Shown piece by piece: positions 25,233-35,096 of a DNA stretch of 64,000 nt (its first letter is position 1; the number at the start of each line of letters is the position of its first letter). The stretch covers positions 1 to 64,000 of the forward strand of contig NZ_LKEV01000009.1 of assembly GCF_001412085.1 (NCBI RefSeq). The letters are read 5' to 3'. A program made the translations under genes and the position numbers. Below the pieces are notes generated by a model. That model was not told the origin of the DNA. It saw only the letters and a program-made list of their open reading frames with translations, and ran no database searches. Source of the stretch: Corynebacterium lowii (GTDB lineage Bacteria; Actinomycetota; Actinomycetes; Mycobacteriales; Mycobacteriaceae).

Positions 25233-26489
25233 GTGATTGATCTGAAGTTTCTCCGCGAAAACCCCGACGTTGTGCGTGCCTCCCAGGTCACCCGCGGGGC
25301 TGACCCCGCCCTGGTGGACGTGCTTTTGGAGGCCGATGAGGCCCGCCGCGAGGCCATTAAAAAAGCCGATGAGCTGCGCAGCGAGCAGAAGGCCTTTGGT
25401 AAGAAGATCGGCCAGGCCAGCCCCGAGGAGCGCCCCGCGCTATTGGAGGGCTCCAATGAGCTCAAGGAGCGCGTGAAGGCGGCGGAAGAGGAGCAGAAGG
25501 CCGCCGAGGAGCGCGTGACGGCCGCGCAGATGCGCCTGGGCAATGTGGTGGAGGGGGCACCCGCCGGGGGCGAGGATGACTACGTGGTGTTGGAACACGT
25601 GGGCCAGCCCCGTGAGTTTGATTTTGAGCCCAAGGATCACCTGGATTTGGGGGAATCCCTGGGTCTTATTGATATGAAGCGGGGTACCAAGGTGTCCGGT
25701 TCTCGCTTTTATTACCTCACGGGTGACGGCGCGCTGTTGCAATTGGGAATGCTCACCCTGGCGGCTCAAAAAGCGCGCGACGCCGGCTTCCAGGTGATGA
25801 TTCCCCCGGTGCTGGTGCGCCCGGAAATTATGAACGGAACTGGCTTTCTGGGGGAACATTCCGAGGAGATTTATTATCTAGAGCGCGATGATCTTTATTT
25901 GGTGGGCACCTCTGAGGTGGCGCTGGCGGGTTATCACGCCGATGAGATCATTGATCTTTCTCAGGGGCCGGTGAAGTACGCTGGGTGGTCCTCCTGTTTC
26001 CGCCGCGAGGCCGGTTCCTATGGCAAGGACACCCGCGGTATTTTGCGCGTGCACCAGTTCGACAAACTGGAAATGTTTGTGTACTGCAAGCCAGAAGAAG
26101 CCACAGCTCAGCACCAGGCTTTGCTGAACATGGAGCGGGACATGCTCTCTGCGGTGGAGGTGCCGTATCGCATTATCGACGTCGCGGGCGGTGACCTCGG
26201 CTCTTCTGCCGCCAGGAAGTTCGATACGGAGGCCTGGGTGCCCACGCAGGAAACCTATCGTGAGCTCACCTCTACCTCGAACTGCACCACCTTCCAGGCG
26301 CGCCGCCTCTCCACCCGCTACCGTGATGAGAATGGCAAGCCCCAGGTGGCGGCCACGCTCAATGGCACGCTGGCCACGACCCGCTGGTTGGTGGCGATCT
26401 TGGAGAATAACCAGCAGGCCGATGGCTCCGTGGTGGTGCCCGAGGCACTGCGTCCCTTTGTGGGTAAAGAGGTGCTGGAACCGCGCTAG
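25233..26489 (+). CDS. serS: Seryl-tRNA synthetase
   Basis: A 418-residue class II synthetase charging tRNA-Ser (and tRNA-Sec where present). The N-terminal helical arm (about 30-100) for tRNA binding is followed by the catalytic core: motif 2 near [40 protein letters not shown], and motif 3 in [16 protein letters not shown]. Start is a GTG at 25233 giving [10 protein letters not shown], the family's usual N-terminus. The upstream ribosome-binding site is weak and translation may be leaderless. Divergent from the septum-formation gene. Confidence 0.96.
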   Translation: MIDLKFLRENPDVVRASQVTRGADPALVDVLLEADEARREAIKKADELRSEQKAFGKKIGQASPEERPALLEGSNELKERVKAAEEEQKAAEERVTAAQMRLGNVVEGAPAGGEDDYVVLEHVGQPREFDFEPKDHLDLGESLGLIDMKRGTKVSGSRFYYLTGDGALLQLGMLTLAAQKARDAGFQVMIPPVLVRPEIMNGTGFLGEHSEEIYYLERDDLYLVGTSEVALAGYHADEIIDLSQGPVKYAGWSSCFRREAGSYGKDTRGILRVHQFDKLEMFVYCKPEEATAQHQALLNMERDMLSAVEVPYRIIDVAGGDLGSSAARKFDTEAWVPTQETYRELTSTSNCTTFQARRLSTRYRDENGKPQVAATLNGTLATTRWLVAILENNQQADGSVVVPEALRPFVGKEVLEPR

Positions 26490-26542
26490 AAACCTCGCTG
26501 GGAGGTGAGAAAAAGCGCAGGAATACCCCAGTATTCTTTCAG

Positions 26543-26580
26543 ATAAAGTCCCCGCTATGCAGCGGGGACTTTATGTTTTT
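26543..26580 (+). terminator. serS terminator
   Basis: A perfect 14-pair stem (26543-26556 with 26561-26574) and ATGC loop, followed by GTTTTT. Confidence 0.92.
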
Positions 26581-26772
26581 AAAGAAACATATGTACTTCC
26601 TAATACACCCGGATAGGGGTGGGCGAAAAGGGGTAACCAGGTATTTTAAAAGGTTTCGCTAACTGGACTATTTCTGTGTGCGGGAGGTGTGTCTATGCTG
26701 TCGTTAAAAGCCGGGAGATTATTTGCGTCACAGATTCCCGGCAGGAATTGGATAGAGAGAAAGAGGAGAACC

Positions 26773-27897
26773 ATGACCTCCCAGCGCAAGAATGTTCTTC
26801 GCGTCGTCGCTGCCGGCTCGGCCCTGAGCCTGGCCCTTGCGGGCATTGTCCCTGCTTCCGCTACCGTTGCCCCGCAGGCTCCGGCGGCTAACCCCGCCGT
26901 GGCGGCTCCGCAGGCCGCTGTGGAGGAGGGCTTCTTCACGAGCACGGATGGCAAGGGTACCCAGGTGTACTGGAAGTCCCAGACGGTGCCGAACGCCAAG
27001 GGCAACGTGGTGGTGGTGCACGGTGCCGCCGAGCACTCTGGCCGCTATGACTACGTGGCGGATCGCCTGCTGGCCGATGGCTACAACGTTTACCGCCTGG
27101 ATCACCGCGGCCACGGCAAGACCGCCGACGCCGGTAACTCCGTGGTGCGCGGCCACATTGACGATTTCCAGTTCCTCGTGGATGACGTACACACGCTGAC
27201 GCAGAAGGCCAAGGCCGAGCACCCCGACGTCAAGACCTTCATGCTGGGTCACTCGATGGGCGCCCTGGCCGCACAGTTCTACGGCATCAAGTACCCCGGC
27301 GAGGTCGCCGGCATCGTGACCAACGGCGGCGGTGCTCCGCTGAACCTCTCTGGGCGCAATGAACAGGGCCAGGTGGTGACCCCGCAGGAGATCACCGATA
27401 TGCAGCGCGAGCTGGACCCCACACTCTCCGAGCGCCTGCCGCTGACCGAGCTCACCACCTTCAACACCATGCTGGCGCAGCAGGTGATCCCTGGCCGCAC
27501 GGAGGTTCACGTGCCCTCCCTGCCGTTCTCGGATCAGATTCAGGTGCCCAATGCCTTCACTGATGGCGTGGCCTCCGATCCCGAGGTGACCGCGCAGTAC
27601 ACCACCGATCCGCTGGTGAACCAGAAGCTGAGCCTGGGCATGGTGCAGCAGATGGTCTTTGCGGGGCTCTACGACGCCGTGAATGCCGATCTCTTCACCA
27701 CCCCCACCCTCATCATGCACGGCACCAAGGACGGCCTGGTGCCCGCCTACTTCGCCCAGGACTGGTACAACGGCATCTCCTCGCAGGATAAGGAGATCGT
27801 GTACTGGGAGGGCCAGATGCACGAGGTGTTCAACGAGCCCGCCAAGGGCGAGGCGATGGATAAGGTCATCGGCTGGCTGAACGCTCACAACGTGTAA
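26773..27897 (+). CDS. Secreted alpha/beta hydrolase, monoacylglycerol-lipase-like
   Basis: A 374-residue protein with a signal peptide (RKNVLRVVAAGSALSLALAG, then IVPASA, cleavage likely after residue 31). The mature part is a serine-aminopeptidase/Hydrolase_4 domain: oxyanion block VVVHGAAEHSGRYD, RLDHRGHGKT, the nucleophile in MLGHSMGALAAQFYG, an Asp in IMHGTKDGLVP and the His in YWEGQMHEVFNEP. It probably cleaves lipid or acyl esters outside the cell. Start ATG follows AGAAAGAGGAG. The 283 bases between serS and this gene hold the serS terminator and nothing else I can name. Confidence 0.87.
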   Translation: MTSQRKNVLRVVAAGSALSLALAGIVPASATVAPQAPAANPAVAAPQAAVEEGFFTSTDGKGTQVYWKSQTVPNAKGNVVVVHGAAEHSGRYDYVADRLLADGYNVYRLDHRGHGKTADAGNSVVRGHIDDFQFLVDDVHTLTQKAKAEHPDVKTFMLGHSMGALAAQFYGIKYPGEVAGIVTNGGGAPLNLSGRNEQGQVVTPQEITDMQRELDPTLSERLPLTELTTFNTMLAQQVIPGRTEVHVPSLPFSDQIQVPNAFTDGVASDPEVTAQYTTDPLVNQKLSLGMVQQMVFAGLYDAVNADLFTTPTLIMHGTKDGLVPAYFAQDWYNGISSQDKEIVYWEGQMHEVFNEPAKGEAMDKVIGWLNAHNV

Positions 27898-27973
27898 TAC
27901 GAGCTGAATAAAGGCCGCACACGCGGCTGGAATGGCGGGCCTCACGCGGGTGCTCTGAACTATACTTCACGGC

Positions 27974-29917
27974 ATGTTGCTGTGGGATATGGTTTATCGG
28001 GGCATCGTCCGCGTGGGGCGCGTTGTTATTGCGGCCCAGGGATTGCAGATGCACGTGGAGGGCGAAGATCGAATCCCCCGCAAGGGTGGCGCGATCCTGG
28101 TGATGAACCATTCCGGCTATATGGATTTTGTGTTGGGGGGATACGCCCCCCATCTGCGCGGCCGTCTGGTGCGGTACATGACCAAGGCCAGCGTCTTTGA
28201 TAAACCGGGCGTGGGCACGCTCATGCGCATCATGGGGCATATCCCCGTGGATCGCATCGACGGCGCGGCTTCCTTTGAAGAGGCGGTGCGCAAGGCCTCG
28301 GAAGGGCAGATCGTGGGTATCTTCCCCGAGGCCACCATCTCCCGCAGCTTTGAGATAAAAAATCTGCGCACGGGTGCGGTGCGCATTGCACAAAAGGCCG
28401 AGGTGCCGATTATCCCGCTGGTTTCCTTTGGTTCTCAGCGCCTGTGGACCAAGGGGGGCAAGCGCAATCTGGGCCGCAGCCGCACGCCCATTTACCTTTC
28501 TGTACTAGAGCCGTGGAATCCGAGCGGCAGCCCGGAAGAAGATACGGAGGCGCTGCGGGAGCAAATGCAAAGCGGCCTGGAACATCTCTGGGACCAATAC
28601 CAGCGCGATTATGGGGAGTTCCCGGCTAATGAGTTCTGGGTTCCGGCGCGTTTTGGTGGCGGCGCTCCCTCCCCGGAGGTAGCCCAGCGCGAGGATAACG
28701 AGGTAGAAAAAGAGCGTTATCGAATCCGCAAACTCAGCGAGGACCTCACGGTGCTCAGCGAGAAAATTAAAGAGGTAAGCCGCAACCTCGTGGCCGGGGC
28801 TTATGAGGCCTATGATTCCGCCCAGGAGAAGTTCGCTCATTCCCAGGAGCCGGAGCCTGCGCCGGAACCCACTAAGGAGCCCGCCACGGAGCAGGCCCAG
28901 GGGGCAGAGGAAAAAGAGGACCGCACCGCGATGGTGGTGTGGTTGAAGAACAGCATGGATGAACTGGCTGCGGAGGTCTCCCAGGGCGCGCGCGAGGGGC
29001 GTGATCGCATTGCGGCCTCGATGGAGCAGGCGAAGAATAACGCGGCCATGCTGTACTCGCAGCTCTCGAGCGAAGGCTGGGAGCGCTACGAGGGCTCGCG
29101 TTTGGATGAGGCGTTGACGCGCTTGGCGGCGCAGTCTAAGCAGATCGTGAGCAAGCTGCCGCACCGGGTAACGGCGCAGTTCAGTGGTATCCCCGGCGCC
29201 ATTGTGTGCAATGTGGAGGGCTCTTTGCTGGGCACCGATGGTCGGGTGCATGAGCGCGATGTCCAGGCATTGCGCCGCGCCGTGGACGATGGGGCCAGTA
29301 TCGTGCTCACCACGGAGTTTGGCCCGGATGAGTGGCGGCGCACGGCGGCGGAGCTGGGCCTTGACACCGTGGGGGTGTGCTACGACGGCGCGGTGGTGCT
29401 CGATGCTCAGGGGGAGGTGCTGGCGCAGAACTTTTTTGCGGAGGCCGACGCCGCCGCAGTGGAGCGGGCGGTGGCCTCCGTGGCCCCCGAGGTGTCGGTT
29501 GAGTGGCGCACGGGGCTTGAAGGTGGGGAATATCACAGGTTGGCCGGGGTGCTGCGCATGCCTGAGGGAAATCTCAAAAAAACGGCTTCCCACCTGCGCA
29601 AAGAGTTGAAGAATGTGGCTGCGGTTGTGCCCACCTCGCGCAAGGGGCTGCATATCCTTCCGGCGGAGACAAACAAAGGTCTAGGCGTTTTTCGGGCGTT
29701 GGATTTTCTGCACATTACCCCCGCTCAGACGGTGGCCTTCGGAGCCGCCCCCTCCGATATTCCTGTGCTAGAGGCGGTAGGCAAGGGTGTGGCGATGGCG
29801 GACGCCCCCTCTGAGGTGCTGAAAAAGGCGAGCAGCGCGACGTCGATAAGCGATGAAGCGGGCGTGGCGGAGGTGCTGAATCCGCTCTTGGATGCCGCGA
29901 GTGAGGAACGCCAGTAG
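27974..29917 (+). CDS. PlsC-type acyltransferase fused to an inactive HAD domain
   Basis: A 647-residue fusion. Residues about 30-215 are a 1-acylglycerol-phosphate acyltransferase-like domain, with the catalytic NHSGYMD (near 44-50), PVDRIDG and FPEATISRS blocks. A charged linker (about 215-400, Glu/Lys/Pro-rich and helical) joins a Cof-type HAD fold (about 400-640). The HAD nucleophile motif DxDGT is replaced by CNVEGSLL, and the GDxxND motif by GAAPSDIP, so both catalytic Asp positions are lost. In C. glutamicum I recall separate acyltransferase and HAD genes here. The dead domain may regulate or scaffold. The function is acyl transfer to a glycerolipid, substrate unproven. Confidence 0.8.
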   Translation: MLLWDMVYRGIVRVGRVVIAAQGLQMHVEGEDRIPRKGGAILVMNHSGYMDFVLGGYAPHLRGRLVRYMTKASVFDKPGVGTLMRIMGHIPVDRIDGAASFEEAVRKASEGQIVGIFPEATISRSFEIKNLRTGAVRIAQKAEVPIIPLVSFGSQRLWTKGGKRNLGRSRTPIYLSVLEPWNPSGSPEEDTEALREQMQSGLEHLWDQYQRDYGEFPANEFWVPARFGGGAPSPEVAQREDNEVEKERYRIRKLSEDLTVLSEKIKEVSRNLVAGAYEAYDSAQEKFAHSQEPEPAPEPTKEPATEQAQGAEEKEDRTAMVVWLKNSMDELAAEVSQGAREGRDRIAASMEQAKNNAAMLYSQLSSEGWERYEGSRLDEALTRLAAQSKQIVSKLPHRVTAQFSGIPGAIVCNVEGSLLGTDGRVHERDVQALRRAVDDGASIVLTTEFGPDEWRRTAAELGLDTVGVCYDGAVVLDAQGEVLAQNFFAEADAAAVERAVASVAPEVSVEWRTGLEGGEYHRLAGVLRMPEGNLKKTASHLRKELKNVAAVVPTSRKGLHILPAETNKGLGVFRALDFLHITPAQTVAFGAAPSDIPVLEAVGKGVAMADAPSEVLKKASSATSISDEAGVAEVLNPLLDAASEERQ

Positions 29918-30068
29918 GGGGCATAGGCACCCCCAGAAAACTCGGATAGTCCGCAGCTCAAAAGCATAATGTGGACATTTTTACAGGCTGCCCTCACCCT
30001 CCTTTTTGATACTGTGAAGCCGTATCACGAGCGCACTGCAAAAAGAGAGGTTTAGGTAGCTACCACCA

Positions 30069-31799
30069 ATGGCTTCCACAAGCAAGCAGACATTTAATCC
30101 CGAGTCCTACAAGAACGCCTGGCAGCGTTTTGGCGAGGAAGAATTTGACGTCGTGGTCATCGGTGGCGGCTCCGTAGGTGCCGGCGCGGCCCTCGACGCC
30201 GCCACCCGCGGCCTGAAGGTAGCCGTGGTGGAAACCCGCGACTTCGCCGCTGGTACCTCCTCGCGTTCTTCCAAGATGTTCCACGGTGGCCTTCGCTACC
30301 TGGCGATGTTCGATTTCCGCCTGGTGGCGGAGTCGCTGCGCGAGCGCGAGCTGAACATGGCCACCCTGGCTCCCCACCTGGTCAAGCCGCTGCGCTTCAT
30401 CTTCCCGCTCACCCACCGCCTGTGGGAGCGCGTGATGATGTTCGGTGGCTTCACCCTGTATGACCTCATGGGCGGTGCCAAGACCGTGCCCATGCAAAAG
30501 CACCTCACCCGTTCCAGCGTGCTCAAGCGCAACCCCGGCCTGCGCGAGGACGCCGTGGTGGGCGGCGTGCGCTACTACGACACCCAGGTGGACGATGCCC
30601 GCCACACCATGATGGTGCTGCGCACCGCCGGCGAGTACGGCGCCGTGGTGCGCACCTCCACGCAGGTCGTGGGCCTGGATAAGGTCAATGGCCGCGTGGT
30701 GTCCGCGCGTCTGCGCGATACCGATACCGGCGAGGAAACCACCATCCGCGGTTCCGTGTTCATCAACGCCACCGGCGTGTGGAATGACGCGATTGAGAAG
30801 ATGGCGGGCACCAAGGGCAAGTTCTCCGTGCATGCCTCCAAGGGCGTGCACATCGTGGTGCCCAAGGATGTGCTGGAAGCCGATTCCGCCCTGACCTTCG
30901 TCACGGAGAAGTCCGTGCTCTTCGTGATGCCCTGGGGTGATTACTGGATCATCGGCACCACCGATACCGATTGGGCCAAAACGCTGAGCAAGCCCGATCC
31001 CGCTCCCACCCGCGAGGACATCGAATACATCCTTACCGAGGTGAACAAGCGCGTGCGCCGCGAGATCACCAAGAAGGACATCGTGGGCGTGTACTCCGGC
31101 CTGCGCCCCCTGCTGGAGGGCAGCTCGGATTCCACCACGAACCTCTCGCGCAACCACGCCGTAGCCCGCAGCGTGCCGGGTTTGGTCTCCGTGGCCGGTG
31201 GCAAGTACACCACCTACCGCGTGATCGGCAAGGACGCCGTGGATCTGGCCTTGCAGGATGTGCCCAAGAAGGTATCGGAATCCATCACGGATCAGACCCC
31301 GATCCTGGGTGCCGATGGCTACCACGCCCTGAGCAACCAGGTGCCCGCCCTGGCCGCCCGCCACGGGCTGAGCCAAAAGCAGATCGAACACCTGCTGGGC
31401 CGTTACGGCTCCCTCTATGAGGAGGTGCTGGCCGCGGCGGCCGACGACGCCGACCTGCTTACCCCCGTACCGAACGCTGAGGGTTACCTTAAGGCTGAGG
31501 TGCTTTATGCTGTAACTCACGAAGGTGCTCTGCACTTGGAGGACGTGCTCAACCGCCGCCTGCGCGTGGGGATGGAGTACGCCCACCGCGGCCTCGATTC
31601 TGCGGAGGCCGTGGCTGACCTCATCGCCTCCGTCTTGGGTTGGGACGAGGCCACCAAGAAGCAGGAGATCGCTACCTTCCGCGAGCGCGTGGAAGCCGAG
31701 CTCGCCGCAGAGAAGGCACTTACGGACGAGGACGCTAACACGATCATCACCGAGGTTGCCGATTCCCGACAAGCCATTAACACCTCGGTGGAGGACTGA
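30069..31799 (+). CDS. glpD: Glycerol-3-phosphate dehydrogenase, FAD-dependent
   Basis: A 576-residue flavoprotein oxidising glycerol-3-phosphate to dihydroxyacetone phosphate and feeding electrons to the quinone pool at the membrane. The FAD-binding motif VVVIGGGSVGAGAALDAATRG starts near residue 23 and the family block TSSRSSKMFHGGLRYL follows. VSVAGGKYTTYRVIGKDA is the second FAD region. Start ATG follows AAAGAGAGG. Its TGA overlaps the glpF ATG, and glpK lies downstream, so it heads a glycerol-use operon D-F-K. Confidence 0.96.
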   Translation: MASTSKQTFNPESYKNAWQRFGEEEFDVVVIGGGSVGAGAALDAATRGLKVAVVETRDFAAGTSSRSSKMFHGGLRYLAMFDFRLVAESLRERELNMATLAPHLVKPLRFIFPLTHRLWERVMMFGGFTLYDLMGGAKTVPMQKHLTRSSVLKRNPGLREDAVVGGVRYYDTQVDDARHTMMVLRTAGEYGAVVRTSTQVVGLDKVNGRVVSARLRDTDTGEETTIRGSVFINATGVWNDAIEKMAGTKGKFSVHASKGVHIVVPKDVLEADSALTFVTEKSVLFVMPWGDYWIIGTTDTDWAKTLSKPDPAPTREDIEYILTEVNKRVRREITKKDIVGVYSGLRPLLEGSSDSTTNLSRNHAVARSVPGLVSVAGGKYTTYRVIGKDAVDLALQDVPKKVSESITDQTPILGADGYHALSNQVPALAARHGLSQKQIEHLLGRYGSLYEEVLAAAADDADLLTPVPNAEGYLKAEVLYAVTHEGALHLEDVLNRRLRVGMEYAHRGLDSAEAVADLIASVLGWDEATKKQEIATFRERVEAELAAEKALTDEDANTIITEVADSRQAINTSVED

Positions 31800-32536
31800 T
31801 GCTTACTGCAAGTGATGCTTTTCTTTGGGAGTTCCTAGGAACCACCCTGCTGTTGCTCCTGGGCAACGGCGTCAACGCCGCGAACTCGCTGCGCACCTCG
31901 GCGGCCAAGGGAACCGGCTGGGTTCTCATCGCCTTCGGCTGGGGCATGGCCGTGTACGTGGGCGCCAGCGTGGCCGACGTTTCCGGTGGCCACCTCAACC
32001 CAGCCGTGACCATCATGCTCGCGCTCAAGGGCGCTACCGAGTGGTCGCTCGTGCCCTTCTACATCGCCGGGCAGCTCCTGGGCGCCATCTTCGGTGCCGT
32101 GCTGGCCTGGGCCGCGTTCAAGCAGCTTTTCGACGCCAACAACGTGGACGAGCAGGGCAAGGTCACCGGAGCCAATAGCGAGACCGGCGGAATCTTCTAC
32201 ACCGGCCCCGCGCAGCCCCATAACGGTTGGAACGCGGTGACCGAGTTCATCGCCACCGCCGTGCTGCTGATCTTCATTGCCTTCGGCCCCGCCGGTGGCG
32301 AGCTGGGTCCGCTGACCTACTTCGGCGTGGCCTTCGTGATCGTGGCCATCGGCATGTCCCTGGGTACCCCCACGGGTTATGCGATTAACCCGGTGCGTGA
32401 CTTTGGCCCCCGCTTCGCCTACGCCTTCCTTCTGCCGATTCCCGGCAAGGGCAGCGCCAACTGGGGTTACGCCTGGGTGCCCATCGTGGCTCCCATGCTC
32501 GCCGCCGTGGCGGTGGGTCTGGTAGCAGCCCTTTAG
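31799..32536 (+). CDS. glpF: Glycerol uptake facilitator (aquaglyceroporin)
   Basis: A 245-residue MIP-family channel with six membrane segments and two half-helices. The first pore motif is intact (GGHLNPAVTIML, near residue 65). The second, normally NPARDFGPR, reads NPVRDFGPR near residue 196, so the NPA alanine is valine. The DFGPR block and a small residue before the pore Arg fit glycerol selectivity. It lies between glpD and glpK, so it supplies glycerol to the kinase. The start overlaps the glpD stop. Confidence 0.93.
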   Translation: MLTASDAFLWEFLGTTLLLLLGNGVNAANSLRTSAAKGTGWVLIAFGWGMAVYVGASVADVSGGHLNPAVTIMLALKGATEWSLVPFYIAGQLLGAIFGAVLAWAAFKQLFDANNVDEQGKVTGANSETGGIFYTGPAQPHNGWNAVTEFIATAVLLIFIAFGPAGGELGPLTYFGVAFVIVAIGMSLGTPTGYAINPVRDFGPRFAYAFLLPIPGKGSANWGYAWVPIVAPMLAAVAVGLVAAL

Positions 32537-32548
32537 GCTGTGCGGACC

Positions 32549-32572
32549 AGTACTCTACGCAAGTAGAGTACT
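32549..32572. repeat. Perfect hairpin between glpF and glpK
   Basis: AGTACTCTAC and GTAGAGTACT form a 10-pair stem with a GCAA loop. No T-tract follows, so it may be a processing site or an operator rather than a terminator. Confidence 0.7.
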
Positions 32573-32591
32573 AAAGGAGAGCACACTAGTA

Positions 32592-32611
32592 CGGCCCCCG
32601 CATGGGGGCCG
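32592..32611. repeat. Second hairpin between glpF and glpK
   Basis: CGGCCCCC and GGGGGCCG form an 8-pair GC stem with loop GCAT, flanked by GTAC-like repeats. It lies 42 bases before the glpK start. Confidence 0.7.
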
Positions 32612-32653
32612 CCCGTACGTACAGAGCACGGACAATAACGGAGCAAAGAATTA

Positions 32654-34186
32654 ATGAGCAGTAATAAATACGTTGCGGCCATTGACCAGGGCACGACCTC
32701 GACCCGGTGCATCATCTTCGACCACGACGGCAACCAGGTGGCCTCGGGGCAGTTCGAGCACGAGCAGATCTTCCCCCAAAAGGGCTGGGTGGAGCACGAC
32801 CCCATCGAGATCTGGGATAACACCCGCCGCGCCGTGGGCAGCGCCCTGGCCGATAGCGACGTCGCCAGCCACGACATCACCGCCGTGGGCATTACCAACC
32901 AGCGCGAAACCACGATCGTGTGGGACAAGAACACCGGCGAGCCGGTGTACAACGCTATCGTGTGGCAGGACACCCGCACCAGCGAACTCTGCGCCGAACT
33001 CTCCGGCGACGAGGGTCCGGACCGCTGGCGCAAGACCACCGGCCTGCGCATCAACTCCTACCCCTCTGGCCCCAAGATCAAGTGGATTTTGGACAACGTG
33101 GAGGGCGCCCGCGAGCGCGCCGAGGCCGGCGATCTCATCTTCGGCACCATTGATACCTGGCTGCTGTGGAACCTCACCGGCGGCGCCGAGGGCGACGAGG
33201 GCCACCCGGCCGTGCACGCCACCGACGTCACCAACGCCTCGCGCACCCTGCTCATGGACCTGGAAACCCTGCAATGGGACCCCGAGCTGTGCAAGGCGAT
33301 GGACATTCCCATGTCCATGCTCCCGGAGATTCGCCCTTCCCTGGGCGACTTCCACAAGGTGCGCGCCCGCGGCTCGCTCTCGGGCGTGCCGATCCGCGCC
33401 GTGCTGGGCGACCAGCAGGCCGCCATGTTCGGCCAGGGGTGCTTCCGCCCCGGCGATGCCAAGAACACCTACGGCACCGGCCTGTTCCTGCTGCTCAACA
33501 CGGGTACCACGCCCAAGTGGAGTGATAACGGCCTGATTACCACCGTGTGCTTCCAGATCGAGGGCGAGCGCCCCGTGTACGCCCTGGAAGGTTCCGTCTC
33601 TATGGGCGGTTCCCTGGTGCAGTGGCTGCGCGATAACCTCCAGATCATCCCTAACTCCGGGCAGATCGAAAACCTCGCCCGCGAGGTACCGGATAACGGC
33701 GGCGTGTACATCGTCCCCGCCTTCTCCGGGCTCTTTGCCCCGCACTGGCGCCCCGACGCCCGCGGCGTCATCGTGGGCCTGACCCGCTTTGCCAACCGCA
33801 AGCACCTGGCCCGCGCCGTGCTGGAGGCCACCGCCTACCAGACCCGCGAGGTGGCCGACGCGATGGTGGCCGACTCCGGCGTGGAGATCACCGACCTGCG
33901 TGTGGACGGCGGCATGACCATGAACGAGCTGCTCATGCAGTTCCAGGCGGACATTCTGGGCACCAACGTGGTGCGCCCCAAGAACATCGAGACCACCGCC
34001 ACGGGTGCCGCCCTGGCCGCCGGTATCTCGGTGGGCTACTGGGATAGCCTCGACGTGCTGCGCCAGGATGAAAACGCCACTACGGTGTGGAAGCCGAAGA
34101 TGGAGCAGGAGAAGGTAGATACCCTCTACGCCGAATGGCAGCGCGCCGTGAAGCGCTCCCTGAACTGGGAGTATGACGCGGACTAA
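32654..34186 (+). CDS. glpK: Glycerol kinase
   Basis: A 510-residue FGGY kinase phosphorylating glycerol to glycerol-3-phosphate. Diagnostic blocks are [19 protein letters not shown] (residues 7-25), [60 protein letters not shown] and [20 protein letters not shown]. The [16 protein letters not shown] block precedes the substrate Asp region. Works with GlpF and GlpD upstream to bring glycerol into glycolysis. A 117-base gap with two hairpins precedes it, so it may be partly separately expressed. Confidence 0.97.
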   Translation: MSSNKYVAAIDQGTTSTRCIIFDHDGNQVASGQFEHEQIFPQKGWVEHDPIEIWDNTRRAVGSALADSDVASHDITAVGITNQRETTIVWDKNTGEPVYNAIVWQDTRTSELCAELSGDEGPDRWRKTTGLRINSYPSGPKIKWILDNVEGARERAEAGDLIFGTIDTWLLWNLTGGAEGDEGHPAVHATDVTNASRTLLMDLETLQWDPELCKAMDIPMSMLPEIRPSLGDFHKVRARGSLSGVPIRAVLGDQQAAMFGQGCFRPGDAKNTYGTGLFLLLNTGTTPKWSDNGLITTVCFQIEGERPVYALEGSVSMGGSLVQWLRDNLQIIPNSGQIENLAREVPDNGGVYIVPAFSGLFAPHWRPDARGVIVGLTRFANRKHLARAVLEATAYQTREVADAMVADSGVEITDLRVDGGMTMNELLMQFQADILGTNVVRPKNIETTATGAALAAGISVGYWDSLDVLRQDENATTVWKPKMEQEKVDTLYAEWQRAVKRSLNWEYDAD

Positions 34187-34236
34187 GCGGCTGCGCTGGA
34201 AAAACTGACGAGGGCGGTGGAGCGGCCACAAACCGA

Positions 34237-34252
34237 TAGAATCGGCAGAGTG
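34237..34252 (+). promoter_or_regulatory. Leaderless-type promoter of the HAD gene
   Basis: A TAGAAT -10 box (34237-34242) ends 7 bases before the GTG at 34250, putting the transcript start at or next to the start codon. Leaderless genes are common in corynebacteria and mycobacteria. Confidence 0.5.
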
Positions 34253-35092
34253 ACCACCCCACCGCCCCTGCTCATCGTCAGCGATATTGACGGCACCTTC
34301 CTCAACTCCGCCGAGCGCGTACCCGCACGGCTACGGGAGGTGGTGGGCCGGGCCGTCGATAAGCAATGTGCCTTTGCTCTGGCCACGGGCAGGCCGCATC
34401 GCTGGATTTTCCCGGTGCTCGAACAACTCCCCGTGCGCCCCGTGTGTGCCACGGCCAACGGAGCGGTGCTCTATGATCCTGCTACCGATACCGTGCTGGA
34501 CGCACAGGAACTCAGCCCCGAGGTGATGAGCGCGGTGGTGACGCAGGCGCGGGCGGCTTTACATAAAGCGGGGGTGGCGTATCCGGAAGTCACCGTGGCG
34601 GTGGAACGCTGTGGGACCTCGGCCTTTGATGAGGAACAAGACCTCTTTGTGGTAACCCCCGAGTACGTACACACCTGGGAGGCGCAGGGCTTTGGGGTAT
34701 CGGGGGAAGAGGTGGTGCTGGGGGTGCCTGCCGTGAAACTGTTGCTGCGCAATGAGCACATGACGTCGGCGCAGATGTATGAGGCGATTGCCCCGGCGAT
34801 TGATCCCGCCGTGGCGCACCTGACTTACTCCATGCCGGAGGGAATGTTAGAGGTGGCCGCGCCGGGGGTGACCAAGCAGCGGGCGGTGGCCGAACTCGCG
34901 CGGCGTTACGGTGTGCCCCGGCAGCGCGTGGTGTGCTTTGGGGACATGCCCAACGACATTGAGATGCTGCGCTGGGCGGGCCTGGGGGTGGCGATGGGCA
35001 ACGCCGTCCCGGAGGTACAGGCCGCCGCCGACGTCGTGACCAGCACCAACGATGAATGTGGCGTGGCCGAGGTGCTGGAACGCTGGTTCTAG
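34250..35092 (+). CDS. Cof-type HAD phosphatase
   Basis: A 280-residue HAD-IIB hydrolase. The nucleophile motif VSDIDGTFLNS is intact near residues 10-18, with Thr/Ser motif II in FALATGRP and ATANGAVLY and motif IV in CFGDMPNDIEMLRWAGLGVAMGNA. It should dephosphorylate small metabolites; the substrate is unknown. Its C-terminal NDECGVAEVL resembles the end of the inactive HAD domain at 29.9 kb (DEAGVAEVL), so these are diverged paralogues. Start GTG is chosen from the leaderless promoter; an upstream GTG at 34217 is less likely. Confidence 0.88.
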   Translation: MTTPPPLLIVSDIDGTFLNSAERVPARLREVVGRAVDKQCAFALATGRPHRWIFPVLEQLPVRPVCATANGAVLYDPATDTVLDAQELSPEVMSAVVTQARAALHKAGVAYPEVTVAVERCGTSAFDEEQDLFVVTPEYVHTWEAQGFGVSGEEVVLGVPAVKLLLRNEHMTSAQMYEAIAPAIDPAVAHLTYSMPEGMLEVAAPGVTKQRAVAELARRYGVPRQRVVCFGDMPNDIEMLRWAGLGVAMGNAVPEVQAAADVVTSTNDECGVAEVLERWF

Positions 35093-35096
35093 GCGG

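Noticed and set aside
30060..31772. A 570-codon open frame antisense to glpD, and similar long antisense frames opposite glpK, glfT2, fadD32 and accD
   Set aside because: They mirror GC-rich coding DNA, read as His/Gly/Val/Arg-rich low-complexity protein, lack ribosome-binding sites and fully overlap well-recognised genes.
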